Positions 52,039 through 60,850 of a stretch of DNA of 64,000 bases are shown here, piece by piece. The position numbers and the translations under genes are program-made. The first letter of the stretch is position 1, and every line of letters begins with the position of its first letter. This stretch comes from Sneathiella sp. HT1-7 (GTDB lineage: Bacteria > Pseudomonadota > Alphaproteobacteria > Sneathiellales > Sneathiellaceae): the NCBI RefSeq assembly GCF_020731145.1, contig NZ_JAJFZN010000001.1, positions 868,001 to 932,000 on the forward strand. Reading direction: 5' to 3'. The notes below the pieces were generated by a model. It saw nothing but the letters and a program-made list of their open reading frames with translations. It had not been told where the DNA came from and did no database searches.

Positions 52039-52500
52039 TTAGTTATCTTTATGGATCATTTCCTTGGCCTTCTGCAGATCATCCGTCGTCCGGACTAGTC
52101 GTTCTGCCAGAACGCGCATCATCTCCACCGCCATTTCAGGGAATTCCGTCACCATACGGAAAAACACATCCTTGGTGATTTTAAGGGTCGTAAGCTCTGT
52201 TTTTGCCTTGATTGTCGCGGTGCGGGGCACATCGATAAGGATGGCAATCTCGCCGACCACATCGTTTTTCCCAAGTGTCGCAACGGTCAGCGGTCCCGAT
52301 GGGGTATCGACGATAACATCTGCTTCGCCCGCCATGATGAAGTATGCGGCGTCGCCATTATCCCCCTGTTCACATACGAGATCGTCGGGTTGGAAAGTCA
52401 ACCGTTCCGATGTAAAGGCCAGCAATTTGATTTTGGATGGCTCTATTTTTGCAAACAGGGGTATCTGCCGGAGGATCTCGACTTCTTCTTTTAAGCTCAC
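52039..52500 (-). CDS. Cyclic-nucleotide-binding domain protein
   Basis: A 153-residue protein that is nearly all one cNMP-binding (Crp-type) beta-barrel domain. The phosphate-binding cassette GEIAILIDVPRTATI carries the Glu and Arg that hold cyclic nucleotide. There is no DNA-binding domain. It starts with GTG at 52500 with AAGGGAG eight bases upstream, 31 bases after the aberrant ABC protein, so the two likely form one unit; a regulatory partnership is inferred. Confidence 0.9.
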   Translation of the reverse strand: MSLKEEVEILRQIPLFAKIEPSKIKLLAFTSERLTFQPDDLVCEQGDNGDAAYFIMAGEADVIVDTPSGPLTVATLGKNDVVGEIAILIDVPRTATIKAKTELTTLKITKDVFFRMVTEFPEMAVEMMRVLAERLVRTTDDLQKAKEMIHKDN

Positions 52501-52531
52501 GGATTTTCTCCCTTCTATCTTTCGCGGATTC

Positions 52532-55186
52532 CTAGGATGCCGCTAGTAATTCTTTATATGGCGCGCTGCTCTCTTTCAGTTTCTGAGGGCTGCCCTGTTC
52601 CACAATCCGGCCGCCCCGCATAATCAGAACATAATCGAAGTTGGCCGTCTTTTCTGCATGGTCGAGCGACCAGATCAGGCATCGACCCTTGAACTCTTCG
52701 AGGATGTTTTTCATAAGGCGCGTTTGCGTCGCGGTATCGAACCCTGATGTAGCCTGATTGAGGATCAGCACATCCGGATTTTTAATTATCGCCCGGGCGA
52801 TGCAGAGTTTTTGGCGCTGCGTTGCATTTAGCCGGGCACCCGCGGTGCCGACGGTGAAGTTCAGCCCGACTTCGATTATTGTGCTCCTGAGGGACATTTC
52901 CTCGACAACCTCAGCCAGCACAGCACCAATTTTCTCCGCGGCCTGAGCAAAGCCGAAGGCAATCTTGCCGAACAGGATATTATCCTGAAGATTAGTGGCG
53001 GCGTTATAGGCATCAGCGTCGAAGAAGGCGACGCTGTCTTTAAGATGTGGCGGTAGTTCTTCGGCGAACCTGTGACGCGCGGCAACGATTTTTTCCTCGA
53101 TATCATCGGTCAGTACGCCAAGACGATGTCGGGAAGGGATGACCTTAAACGGCAGTGACATGAAACGTATGCGGTCTTCCTCGCGCAGGTTATCCAGTCG
53201 CTCGGAATCGATCCGGCTGATCATCGCTTGATATTCCGGCAGATCATCGGAAGAAATAAAGCCATAGAGTTGGAAGAATTCATGGTCTGGCGGGAGGTCG
53301 GCAAACAGTTCAATCATCAAGGTTGCGACTTGATACCCCATTCTGAGGAACGTTTCGGTCAGGTCTGCCTCTTCGATGATTTTCTGGACATAATTATTCT
53401 CCGCCATCCGGTCGAGATCAAATTCGTCACCGACGGGCGTGCCGAACAGCAGGTTTTCAGCAACGGAGGCATTGGTGTTGTACTTGTCCTGTTCGAAAGC
53501 TTCGATCATATTTTTGAGACTAGGGTCATTTTCGATTTTTTCAAAAAACCGCCGCCGTGCCGCAAGCACCAATTCTGCCGATTCCGGAGCCTCTTGCGGG
53601 TCAATAGTACTTCGTAGGCCGAGGCGGTAAACGTCGTCGCTGAGGTCCACCATCTCCAGCACTTCAAGCGCACGGGCCTTCAGCCCCTCTTCATCGGGGA
53701 CGCCGGCAAGCGCATAATCATTCCAGTCCGCGTCGATGTCATCGATGGAATTGCCTGTCAGTTCCGCATTCTTGATATAGGCGTTGCGCTCTTCCGCCGC
53801 ATCGTCGGAGTAGCTTTTCTCATGTAAGGGCCGGTGCTTCAGGCCGAAGAAGAGGTTTTCTCCCAATGTCGAGTTGAAGACATAGCCATGCTGCCCGACA
53901 TAGGATATCTTCCGTCCGACAATGGCCTCCGGCGCGGTGAGCATGTTCACTTCGCCTGCCATAAGCCGCCCGCGATCCGGATCGATCAGACGAGCCAATA
54001 CATGGGTCAATGCCTCGCGACCCGACCCGGCGGGACCGATGACAGCAATGCGTTCGTTGAGTTTGAAGCGGGTATTCAGCCCTTCCAGGATTTTCGATCC
54101 CGTATCGTCGGACAGTTCAATGTTACTCGCGACCAGTTCGCCCTGAAGATGCGGGATTTCTTCGGGTTCGATCAGCTGATTATCGGCGTCGCGCATGCCG
54201 GCGGGTTCAAACTGCTCGATTACCTGTTCATATTTGATGCGAGCATCTTCGCGCCGCTGGTAATAAGCAAGAAGCTCCTTCCACGGTGCGGCCATTTCCT
54301 TATGCGCGCCAATTGCGGCAACTAATGTACCGACTTCCAGCGTGCCGTTGATAACCATGGTGCCGCCAATGCCATAGAAGAAGAAGGGGCCAAGTTGCTG
54401 GATAAAGTTATTCAGAAACTTGATAACAAACTTAAGGAGATAAATGCGGTAGCGGACAGTGTAAATCTTGTCCAGCTGGTTCGAAAAATGGGCTCGCATG
54501 GTACTGGAAGCGTCATGGGCGTGAACTTCCTCGACGCCGCTTACGGACTCGCCAAGTTGATCGGAAAGAACGCGGACCAGCTTTACCCGAGACTTGCCAA
54601 GCAAGTTTACCTTCTTTTGCAGCTTTGGGATAAAATAGGCCTGTAAAGGATAAAGCGCGATGGCGGCGACAGCCATGATCCAGTTCTGTATGATGAGAAA
54701 GCTGACAATAACCAGGAGATATCCACCTTGAAAGATGGGGAGTGCAAAAGCTTCGCCAATAAAACCGCCAAGAGGTTCAACCTCAGAGGTGATCATCGGA
54801 ATGATTTCGCCTTGGCTCTTTTTCTTGAACGTCGGCATCGGGAACCGCAAAATGCGGCAGTAAAGCTCGTACCGCAGGCGACGCAGCATCCGCTCACCCG
54901 TAATCCCCTGATAGACATTGATTACATATTTGAAGGCCTGATTGACAATGACCATCAGCAGAAAAAGCCCAACCATCAGGTAGAGAAATGCCGTTTGGTC
55001 AAATTCCACACCGACATATTCAACCGGAAAGGAGATATCGTTCGCCTGAATTGCCTGGTTGATGATGAGTTTTGGGAGTTCAAGATAATAATACAGGGCG
55101 GGAAAAGAAAGGATGGACATGATGGTAAGTATGATCTGCTGCTTTTTGCTGTAGCGCAGAATATACTTGTAAATATTATGTTCCAT
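52532..55186 (-). CDS. Aberrant ABC exporter-like protein with triplicated NBD segment
   Basis: An 884-residue protein with an N-terminal six-helix ABC-exporter domain (~1-300) and an expanded nucleotide-binding part. Walker A is GPAGSGRE (~385), with Arg for the catalytic Lys; the signature is LNATQRQ instead of LSGGQRQ; Walker B reads LILNQATS, with Asn-Gln for Asp-Glu; the switch region is SLDHAE. After the Q-loop (YVGQHG), a motif like ENLLFG recurs at ~442, ~575 and ~734, each followed by a helical stretch. ATP hydrolysis is probably absent or slow. It could be a regulatory or scaffold protein. ATG 55186 (MEHNIYKYIL) is chosen. The 203-base gap upstream is divergent to the glycan operon. 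Confidence 0.85.
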   Translation of the reverse strand: MEHNIYKYILRYSKKQQIILTIMSILSFPALYYYLELPKLIINQAIQANDISFPVEYVGVEFDQTAFLYLMVGLFLLMVIVNQAFKYVINVYQGITGERMLRRLRYELYCRILRFPMPTFKKKSQGEIIPMITSEVEPLGGFIGEAFALPIFQGGYLLVIVSFLIIQNWIMAVAAIALYPLQAYFIPKLQKKVNLLGKSRVKLVRVLSDQLGESVSGVEEVHAHDASSTMRAHFSNQLDKIYTVRYRIYLLKFVIKFLNNFIQQLGPFFFYGIGGTMVINGTLEVGTLVAAIGAHKEMAAPWKELLAYYQRREDARIKYEQVIEQFEPAGMRDADNQLIEPEEIPHLQGELVASNIELSDDTGSKILEGLNTRFKLNERIAVIGPAGSGREALTHVLARLIDPDRGRLMAGEVNMLTAPEAIVGRKISYVGQHGYVFNSTLGENLFFGLKHRPLHEKSYSDDAAEERNAYIKNAELTGNSIDDIDADWNDYALAGVPDEEGLKARALEVLEMVDLSDDVYRLGLRSTIDPQEAPESAELVLAARRRFFEKIENDPSLKNMIEAFEQDKYNTNASVAENLLFGTPVGDEFDLDRMAENNYVQKIIEEADLTETFLRMGYQVATLMIELFADLPPDHEFFQLYGFISSDDLPEYQAMISRIDSERLDNLREEDRIRFMSLPFKVIPSRHRLGVLTDDIEEKIVAARHRFAEELPPHLKDSVAFFDADAYNAATNLQDNILFGKIAFGFAQAAEKIGAVLAEVVEEMSLRSTIIEVGLNFTVGTAGARLNATQRQKLCIARAIIKNPDVLILNQATSGFDTATQTRLMKNILEEFKGRCLIWSLDHAEKTANFDYVLIMRGGRIVEQGSPQKLKESSAPYKELLAAS

Positions 55187-55389
55187 TGAACGCGACCTGC
55201 TCACTTCATCATTGGCATCACACAATATGCGGGCCAGCTGCGGGGACAGTTTTTCACAGTTTTACCTCTTGCTGCAAGGAGGAAATGTTCCACTATCCGG
55301 TTGAATTGTGACCTTCACCGCATTGCATGTTGAAATTTTCGCCGTCTACCCTTAACAATGCCGGAACGCCAATTCCATGCCGGAGCGCT

Positions 55390-56664
55390 ATGCCAACCCC
55401 AAAAAAAGAGAGCCCAACCGTTGTCGTGGTGCTAAAGGGATATCCGCGCCTGTCAGAGACATTCATCGCGCAGGAACTTCTCGCGTTGCAGCGGCTTGGC
55501 CTAAATCTCTCCCTCGTCTCCCTGCGCCACCCGACGGACAAGACCATCCACCCGGTGCATCGGGAAATTACCGCGCCGGTCAATTACCTGCCGGAATATC
55601 TTTATCAGGAACCAATTCGTGTTTTGAAAAGCTGGTGGCAGGTGCGGCGCTATCCCGGTTACAAAAAAGCGCGGAGCGTTTGGTTGAAGGATTTACGGCG
55701 GGACTTGACGACCAACCGCGTCCGCCGTTTCGGTCAGGCGATGGTGCTGGCCGCGGAGATGCCCGAAAATGCAGTGATGGTTTATGCCCATTTTCTGCAT
55801 ACGCCTGCTTCCGTCGCTCGATATGCGAGCCAGATGAAGGACCTCAACTGGAGCTGCTCCGCCCATGCAAAGGATATCTGGACGTCACCCGAATGGGAAC
55901 TTCGAGAGAAGCTCGATGATCTTTCCTGGCTGGTGACCTGTACGTCCGTTAATGCGGACTACCTTTCCAGTCTTGCCGTAGAACCGTCGAAAGTTGCACT
56001 GATGTATCATGGGCTGGACCTCAGCCGTTTCTCGGAATTTGCAGGGCGGGTGCATGTCCGCGATGGGTCGGATGCTGCGGCGCCTGCGGAGATTCTGTCA
56101 GTCGGCCGGGCGGTGGCGAAGAAGGGCTATGACGATCTGTTGAATGCGCTGGCGATGTTGCCGGATGATTTGCACTGGACCTTCACCCATATTGGCGGCG
56201 GCCCGCTTCTGGACAACTTGCGGGCGCAGGCGGAAACGCTCGGGGTCGCAGAAAAAATCGACTGGCGCGGCGCCCTCCCACAGGAAGAGGTGTTAGAGGC
56301 GCTGAAACAGGCAGATATTTTCGTACTGGCCAGCCGGATTGCCGAGGACGGCGACCGTGACGGCCTGCCGAATGTTCTGATGGAGGCACAAAGTCAGAAA
56401 ACGACAGTAGTGGCGACAAATGTATCCGCTATTCCTGAATTAGTCGTCGACGGAGAAACAGGCCTGTTGGTGCCGGAACGGGATCCGGCGGCGATGTCGG
56501 TCGCACTTACCCGTCTGATTAAGGAACCGGCATTACGTCAACAGTTTGCCAACAAGGGAAACAGCCGCCTGCGTGATTTGTTCGATGCAAACCGCTGGAT
56601 TGGTAATCTTGCAGAGAAGCTTGGCGCGCCCTCGTCGTCGCGTAAGGTCAGGACGGGATCGTGA
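55390..56664 (+). CDS. GT4-family glycosyltransferase
   Basis: A 424-residue GT-B-fold sugar transferase. The C-terminal half carries the GT4 signatures ILSVGRAVAKKGYDDLLNAL, FVLASRIAEDGDRDGLPNVLMEAQ (E-x7-E motif) and NVSAIPELVVDGETGLLVP. The N-terminal half has LKGYPRLSETFIAQELLAL. Start ATG 55390 (MPTPKKES) is preferred to the ATG at 55327. It leads an operon of at least eight genes, and the next gene starts inside its stop codon. Confidence 0.9.
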   Translation: MPTPKKESPTVVVVLKGYPRLSETFIAQELLALQRLGLNLSLVSLRHPTDKTIHPVHREITAPVNYLPEYLYQEPIRVLKSWWQVRRYPGYKKARSVWLKDLRRDLTTNRVRRFGQAMVLAAEMPENAVMVYAHFLHTPASVARYASQMKDLNWSCSAHAKDIWTSPEWELREKLDDLSWLVTCTSVNADYLSSLAVEPSKVALMYHGLDLSRFSEFAGRVHVRDGSDAAAPAEILSVGRAVAKKGYDDLLNALAMLPDDLHWTFTHIGGGPLLDNLRAQAETLGVAEKIDWRGALPQEEVLEALKQADIFVLASRIAEDGDRDGLPNVLMEAQSQKTTVVATNVSAIPELVVDGETGLLVPERDPAAMSVALTRLIKEPALRQQFANKGNSRLRDLFDANRWIGNLAEKLGAPSSSRKVRTGS

Positions 56665-57788
56665 AACTCGCCTTCTATGCGCCGATGAAATCGCCCCGAC
56701 ATCCGGTTCCATCTGGCGACAGGCGCATGGGGCGGTTGCTCTGGACCGCGCTGGAACAGGCTGGATTTTCACCGGAGCTTGCCTCGGAATTGCGGAGTTT
56801 CGATGGAAAAGGTGATCAGGATTTTCAGCTATCGATGGAGGAAAAGGGACGAAAGGAAGCCGCCGTATTGATCGCGCGATGGCAGGACAGTCCCGAAGAT
56901 GCACCGAACGGCTGGTTCACCTATCATGTCTATCACAAGGCGCCGGACTGGATCGGCCCGGAGGTATGCCGTGCACTAGAAATCCCCTATTTTGTGGCGG
57001 AGGCGAGTCATGCGCCGAAACGCGCGCATGGTGACTGGCAGATAGGTTATGAGGCCGCCGCAACCGCCATCAGCTCCGCGCAAGTTGTCTTTAATATGAC
57101 CCGGTTGGACGGGGAATGCCTGAAGCCTCTGGTCTCGCCCGAGAATAGGCTTGTCCTGCTGCCGCCCTTTGTTGATATCGATAGTTTCCTTGAGAATGCT
57201 ACGCCGGTCGATATTGAGGCCGCAATTTTGAAAGCCGGCGGCAGGCGGGGCGTGATAAATCTTCTCACCGTTGCGATGATGCGCTCAGGCGACAAGCTGA
57301 TGTCCTATCAACAGCTCGGCACGGCGCTCGCGCATGTCACGGCAGAGGATTGGCAGCTTCTGGTGATCGGGGAGGGGGAGAAGCGGCCTGAGGTGGAAGA
57401 GGCGCTTGCCCCGATCGGCGACAAGGCGGTCTATCTTGGCGCCATGACGCCGGAGGCGTTGCCCGCCTGGTATGATTTTGCCGACCTCTATGTTTGGCCC
57501 GCCTGCGGGGAGGCGTATGGCATGGCCTTTTTGGAGGCGGAAGGATGCGGCCTGCCCGTCGTGGCGGGTAATATTCGCGGTGTACCGGATGTGGTGATGG
57601 ACGGTAAAACCGGCCTTCTTACACCTCCAGAGGATAGGGTTGCCTTTGCAGCTGCGGTGGATAAATTACTTGCTGATGCTCCCTTGCGCGAGAAAATGGG
57701 TGAAGCAGGGCAGCAATTTGTCCGGACGGAAAGGACCCTCGCAAAGGCGGCAGAAATCCTGAAAACGCATATAGGAGGGGCAATCTAA
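56661..57788 (+). CDS. GT4-family glycosyltransferase, second
   Basis: A 375-residue glycosyltransferase. PACGEAYGMAFLEAEGCGLPVVAGNIRGVPDVVMDGKTGLLTPPED contains the GT4 E-x7-E sugar-nucleotide motif. The N-terminus (MKLAFYAPMKSPRHPVPSGDRRM) has the typical opening loop. It begins with GTG at 56661, overlapping the previous stop (GTGA). The next gene starts at its final stop base (TAATG). Confidence 0.9.
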   Translation: MKLAFYAPMKSPRHPVPSGDRRMGRLLWTALEQAGFSPELASELRSFDGKGDQDFQLSMEEKGRKEAAVLIARWQDSPEDAPNGWFTYHVYHKAPDWIGPEVCRALEIPYFVAEASHAPKRAHGDWQIGYEAAATAISSAQVVFNMTRLDGECLKPLVSPENRLVLLPPFVDIDSFLENATPVDIEAAILKAGGRRGVINLLTVAMMRSGDKLMSYQQLGTALAHVTAEDWQLLVIGEGEKRPEVEEALAPIGDKAVYLGAMTPEALPAWYDFADLYVWPACGEAYGMAFLEAEGCGLPVVAGNIRGVPDVVMDGKTGLLTPPEDRVAFAAAVDKLLADAPLREKMGEAGQQFVRTERTLAKAAEILKTHIGGAI

Positions 57789-58369
57789 TGGTCCGGTTGT
57801 TGGTGATCAGGCACGGCAAGACAGACTGGAACCTGAAGAAAAAAATTCAGGGTCGCACAGATATCCCACTCAGCGATCTTGGCCGCGCGGAACTTGACAA
57901 AATGCGGCTGCCTTCAGAGTTTGCGGGGTTTAACTGCACTTCCAGCCCCTTGAAACGGACACGCGAGACAGCAGAATTACTTGGCGCAAAAAACCTCAAG
58001 ATCGAGCCTGCCCTGATCGAGATGAACTGGGGCGAGTGGGAAGGCGAGACACTTTCCGATCTCCGGGCGAAATATGGCGGGGAGTTCAAATATAACGAAG
58101 CCCGCGGTATAAATATGACGCCGCCCGGCGGGGAAAGCCCCGCCGATGTGGTGGCGCGGTTGAAACCCTGGCTTCAGGGGCTTGAGGCGGATACTATTGC
58201 GGTCACTCACAAGGGTGTCATACGCGCGTTAAAGTCCCTCGCCTATAACTGGGATATGACTGACAAGGCGCCGGTCAGCTTCGATTGGGCGACGGGGCAT
58301 CTGTTTGAGGTAAGCCCCGACGGCGGTCTTCGGCCGCTGCGCATTAATATCGCTATGGAAGACGCATGA
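57788..58369 (+). CDS. Histidine phosphatase family protein
   Basis: A 193-residue branch-1 histidine phosphatase. The phosphohistidine motif is RHGKTDWNLKKKIQGRTDIPLS near residue 8, the second Arg lies in SSPLKRTRET, the Glu in EMNWGEWEGE, and the second His in VTHKGVIRAL. Located among glycosyltransferases, it may remove phosphate from a sugar-phosphate intermediate. It overlaps the next gene by four bases (ATGA). Confidence 0.9.
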   Translation: MVRLLVIRHGKTDWNLKKKIQGRTDIPLSDLGRAELDKMRLPSEFAGFNCTSSPLKRTRETAELLGAKNLKIEPALIEMNWGEWEGETLSDLRAKYGGEFKYNEARGINMTPPGGESPADVVARLKPWLQGLEADTIAVTHKGVIRALKSLAYNWDMTDKAPVSFDWATGHLFEVSPDGGLRPLRINIAMEDA

Positions 58370-59529
58370 CCGATCAATCTACTCCGCTGAAAATCCTGTT
58401 CTATGTCCAGCATTTGCTAGGCATCGGGCATCTCAAGCGGACGGCAACGCTGGCCCGTAACATGATGCAGGCGGGTTTCGATGTGACGGTCGTCTCCGGC
58501 GGCCATGAGATTGATGTCGATCTCGGCGGCGCGCGACTGATCCAATTACCGGCGACGCGCGCGACGGACCTTTATTTCAAGGTGCTGGTTGATGAGGGCG
58601 GCCAGCAGATCGACGATGAATGGCGGCAAAAACGGGCGGAGAAGCTGCTGGACATATATCGTGAACATAAACCCGATGTCCTGATTACTGAGCTGTTTCC
58701 CTTTGGTCGGCGGCAGATGCGGTTTGAATTGCTCCCGCTGCTCAATGCGGCGCGGGCCGATACGCCGCGACCGCTCATCATTTCTTCTGTCCGGGATATC
58801 CTGGTGGCGCAAACAAAACCCGGCCGGAATGATGAAATGTTGGGGCTGGTGGAGAAATACTTCGATTACGTCATGGTACATGGCGATCCAGAGCTGATTT
58901 CTCTCGACAGGACTTTTCCCCATACGGAGCGGATAAGGGACAGGATTTTCTATACCGGCTATGTGGTCGATCATACCGGTGTCAAGGGCGGGCCGGATGC
59001 GCCGGGCGCGGGTGAGGTGATTGTCTCCAGCGGTGGCGGCGCGGTCGGCACCGATCTACTAAAGACAGCGATGAAGGCGCGGGCGCTAAGCTCGGCTAAC
59101 AACTTGACATGGCGAATGATGGTTGGTGCTACGGTAGAGGCGGAAATTTTCGACGAGCTCGCCGCCTTGGCGCCAGAAGGTGTGATTGTTGAGCGGGCGC
59201 GGCCCGATTTTACCACGCTTTTGATGAATTCCGCGCTATCTATTAGTCAGGGAGGCTATAATACGGTGATGGAAACCCTCCATGCTAAATGCCGGGCGGT
59301 TATCGTGCCTTATGCAGGTGGTTTGGAGACGGAGCAGACGCTCCGCGCCCGGTTGCTTGCCGAGAAAGGTGTGCTTCAGATTGCCGATGAAGAGGGCCTC
59401 ACGCCTGACGTTCTGGCAGCCAAGGTAGATATTGCCCTGAATGGCCCGCCGGCGCAGGCCGAAATTGATGTAAATGGCGCGGCGAAAACGATAGAATTGC
59501 TGAATATGTGGGCAGAAAAGAATAAATGA
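58366..59529 (+). CDS. GT28-like (MurG-type) glycosyltransferase
   Basis: A 387-residue GT-B protein. The N-terminal HLLGIGHLKRTATLARNMMQAG carries a Gly/His-rich substrate loop, and the C-terminal half has SSGGGAVGTDL and ISQGGYNTVMETLHAKCRAVIVPYAGGLETEQTLRA, the MurG/GT28-type nucleotide-sugar motif. It probably adds a sugar to a lipid- or protein-linked acceptor in the same pathway. It overlaps both neighbours by four bases. Confidence 0.87.
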   Translation: MTDQSTPLKILFYVQHLLGIGHLKRTATLARNMMQAGFDVTVVSGGHEIDVDLGGARLIQLPATRATDLYFKVLVDEGGQQIDDEWRQKRAEKLLDIYREHKPDVLITELFPFGRRQMRFELLPLLNAARADTPRPLIISSVRDILVAQTKPGRNDEMLGLVEKYFDYVMVHGDPELISLDRTFPHTERIRDRIFYTGYVVDHTGVKGGPDAPGAGEVIVSSGGGAVGTDLLKTAMKARALSSANNLTWRMMVGATVEAEIFDELAALAPEGVIVERARPDFTTLLMNSALSISQGGYNTVMETLHAKCRAVIVPYAGGLETEQTLRARLLAEKGVLQIADEEGLTPDVLAAKVDIALNGPPAQAEIDVNGAAKTIELLNMWAEKNK

Positions 59530-60332
59530 GCGATTGGGACAGCCTGAAAAGAGAACTCGACCTCTGGGAAACGGAGGGGCGAGTTGCGACTTTCTGGTGG
59601 CGCGATGATGATGTTGTTGCGCCGACGCCCGCACTCGACCGGCTGTTGCACCTAAAGGAGCATTTCGATCTACCTCTTGCGTTGGCGGTTGTTCCGGCAC
59701 ATGTCGATGCGGAGCTTGTCAACCACCTGGAGCATTGCGCAATCCTTCAGCACGGATTTGCCCATGAAAACTTTGCGGCTAACGGGGAAAAGAAATCGGA
59801 GTTCCCTGGAAGCCGCGCAGTTGATGAGGTGAAAATCGATCTAAAACAAGGAAAAGAGACACTTACGCGGATATTCACCGACCAGTTTGTGCCCATAATG
59901 GTGCCACCCTGGAACCGGATCGCGGACAACCATCTTGGTGTGTTGGCGGATCTCGGATATCTAGGTATTTCCCGCTATAAAGCGCGAAAAAGTGCGTTGA
60001 TCCGACCAAGTCTCGGCGAGATTAACACGCATATCGACCCAATAAACTGGCGTGGTGACCGCAGTGTTGTGTCCGAAACGACGTTCTTGGAGATGGTCAC
60101 CACCCATTTGGCGGCGCGGCGACAAGAGGAGGCGGACCCGATGGAGCTGACCGGACTGCTCACCCATCATCTTGTGCATGATGAAGAAATCTGGGCGGTG
60201 CTTTATAAGTTATTGACGGTGTTGACAGATCATCCGGCGGTGCGGTTTGTCCCTATCGAAGGGGCCCTTGCGCTGATAGACGAACTGGCGGATGAGCTAT
60301 TCCATAGGGAGGCGGAACAGGATCTGGAATGA
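59526..60332 (+). CDS. Polysaccharide-deacetylase-like protein
   Basis: A 268-residue NodB-homology-type protein. TFWWRDDDVVAPT holds the catalytic Asp pair, HGFAHEN the metal-binding His residues, and MVPPWNRIA the conserved Pro-Trp loop. The C-terminal half has LLTHHLVHDEE, a typical final His. It may deacetylate a sugar of the glycan made by the neighbouring transferases. It has no signal peptide, so it would act in the cytoplasm. Confidence 0.8.
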   Translation: MSDWDSLKRELDLWETEGRVATFWWRDDDVVAPTPALDRLLHLKEHFDLPLALAVVPAHVDAELVNHLEHCAILQHGFAHENFAANGEKKSEFPGSRAVDEVKIDLKQGKETLTRIFTDQFVPIMVPPWNRIADNHLGVLADLGYLGISRYKARKSALIRPSLGEINTHIDPINWRGDRSVVSETTFLEMVTTHLAARRQEEADPMELTGLLTHHLVHDEEIWAVLYKLLTVLTDHPAVRFVPIEGALALIDELADELFHREAEQDLE

Positions 60333-60850
60333 CACGAGTGTTCACATATCCTCGCCGTAGTCTTTTGGGTAGCTACCTGCGCGTGCTTCTTGGCGTTGCT
60401 TTCACGCTTGTTCCGCTCTTGTTGTTAAATCCGATATCTGTCATTGTTTACTTGCTGGTTTTTTTGTTATGCGCGTTCATCTGGTATGGCGTGCGCACAA
60501 TTTTGCGGCAATTCACCCAATTTGAGGTGAGCGGCGCCGATATTTTTATGTCTGGCCCTGTAAAACGACGCATAAACTGGGAGGAACTGGACGGGTTCAA
60601 CCTGAACTACTACTCGACACGGCGAGATCGGGAAGCGGGTTGGATGCATCTGAAGCTTAAAGGCGGGGGCGTAAGATTGAGTATAGATTCAACCATCGGC
60701 GGGTTTGAGGAGTTGGTAGAGCAGGCGGCGCGTGCGGCGGCACAAAACGGCCTTGCTCCCGACCAGAATACGGCGCGCAACTTAAGGGCTCTTGGTATTA
60801 CGAGGCAGGCCCAATCTCCCACAGTTGCGTATGGGATGGTGGATCAATGA
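60329..60850 (+). CDS. Unassigned membrane protein, PH-like soluble part
   Basis: A 173-residue protein with two hydrophobic helices (~15-35 and ~38-58), then a soluble domain with alternating strands (QFEVSGADIFMSGPVKRRINWEELDGFNLNYY), which looks like a pleckstrin-like domain. I do not recognise the family. It lies in the same operon, overlapping the deacetylase and the ABC ATPase genes by four bases each. Confidence 0.7.
   Translation: MTRVFTYPRRSLLGSYLRVLLGVAFTLVPLLLLNPISVIVYLLVFLLCAFIWYGVRTILRQFTQFEVSGADIFMSGPVKRRINWEELDGFNLNYYSTRRDREAGWMHLKLKGGGVRLSIDSTIGGFEELVEQAARAAAQNGLAPDQNTARNLRALGITRQAQSPTVAYGMVDQ

Noticed and set aside
54395-54646. Plus-strand reading frame opposite the ABC transporter gene
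   Set aside because: It is antisense to the conserved transmembrane domain of the ABC protein and has no ribosome-binding site or recognisable family.
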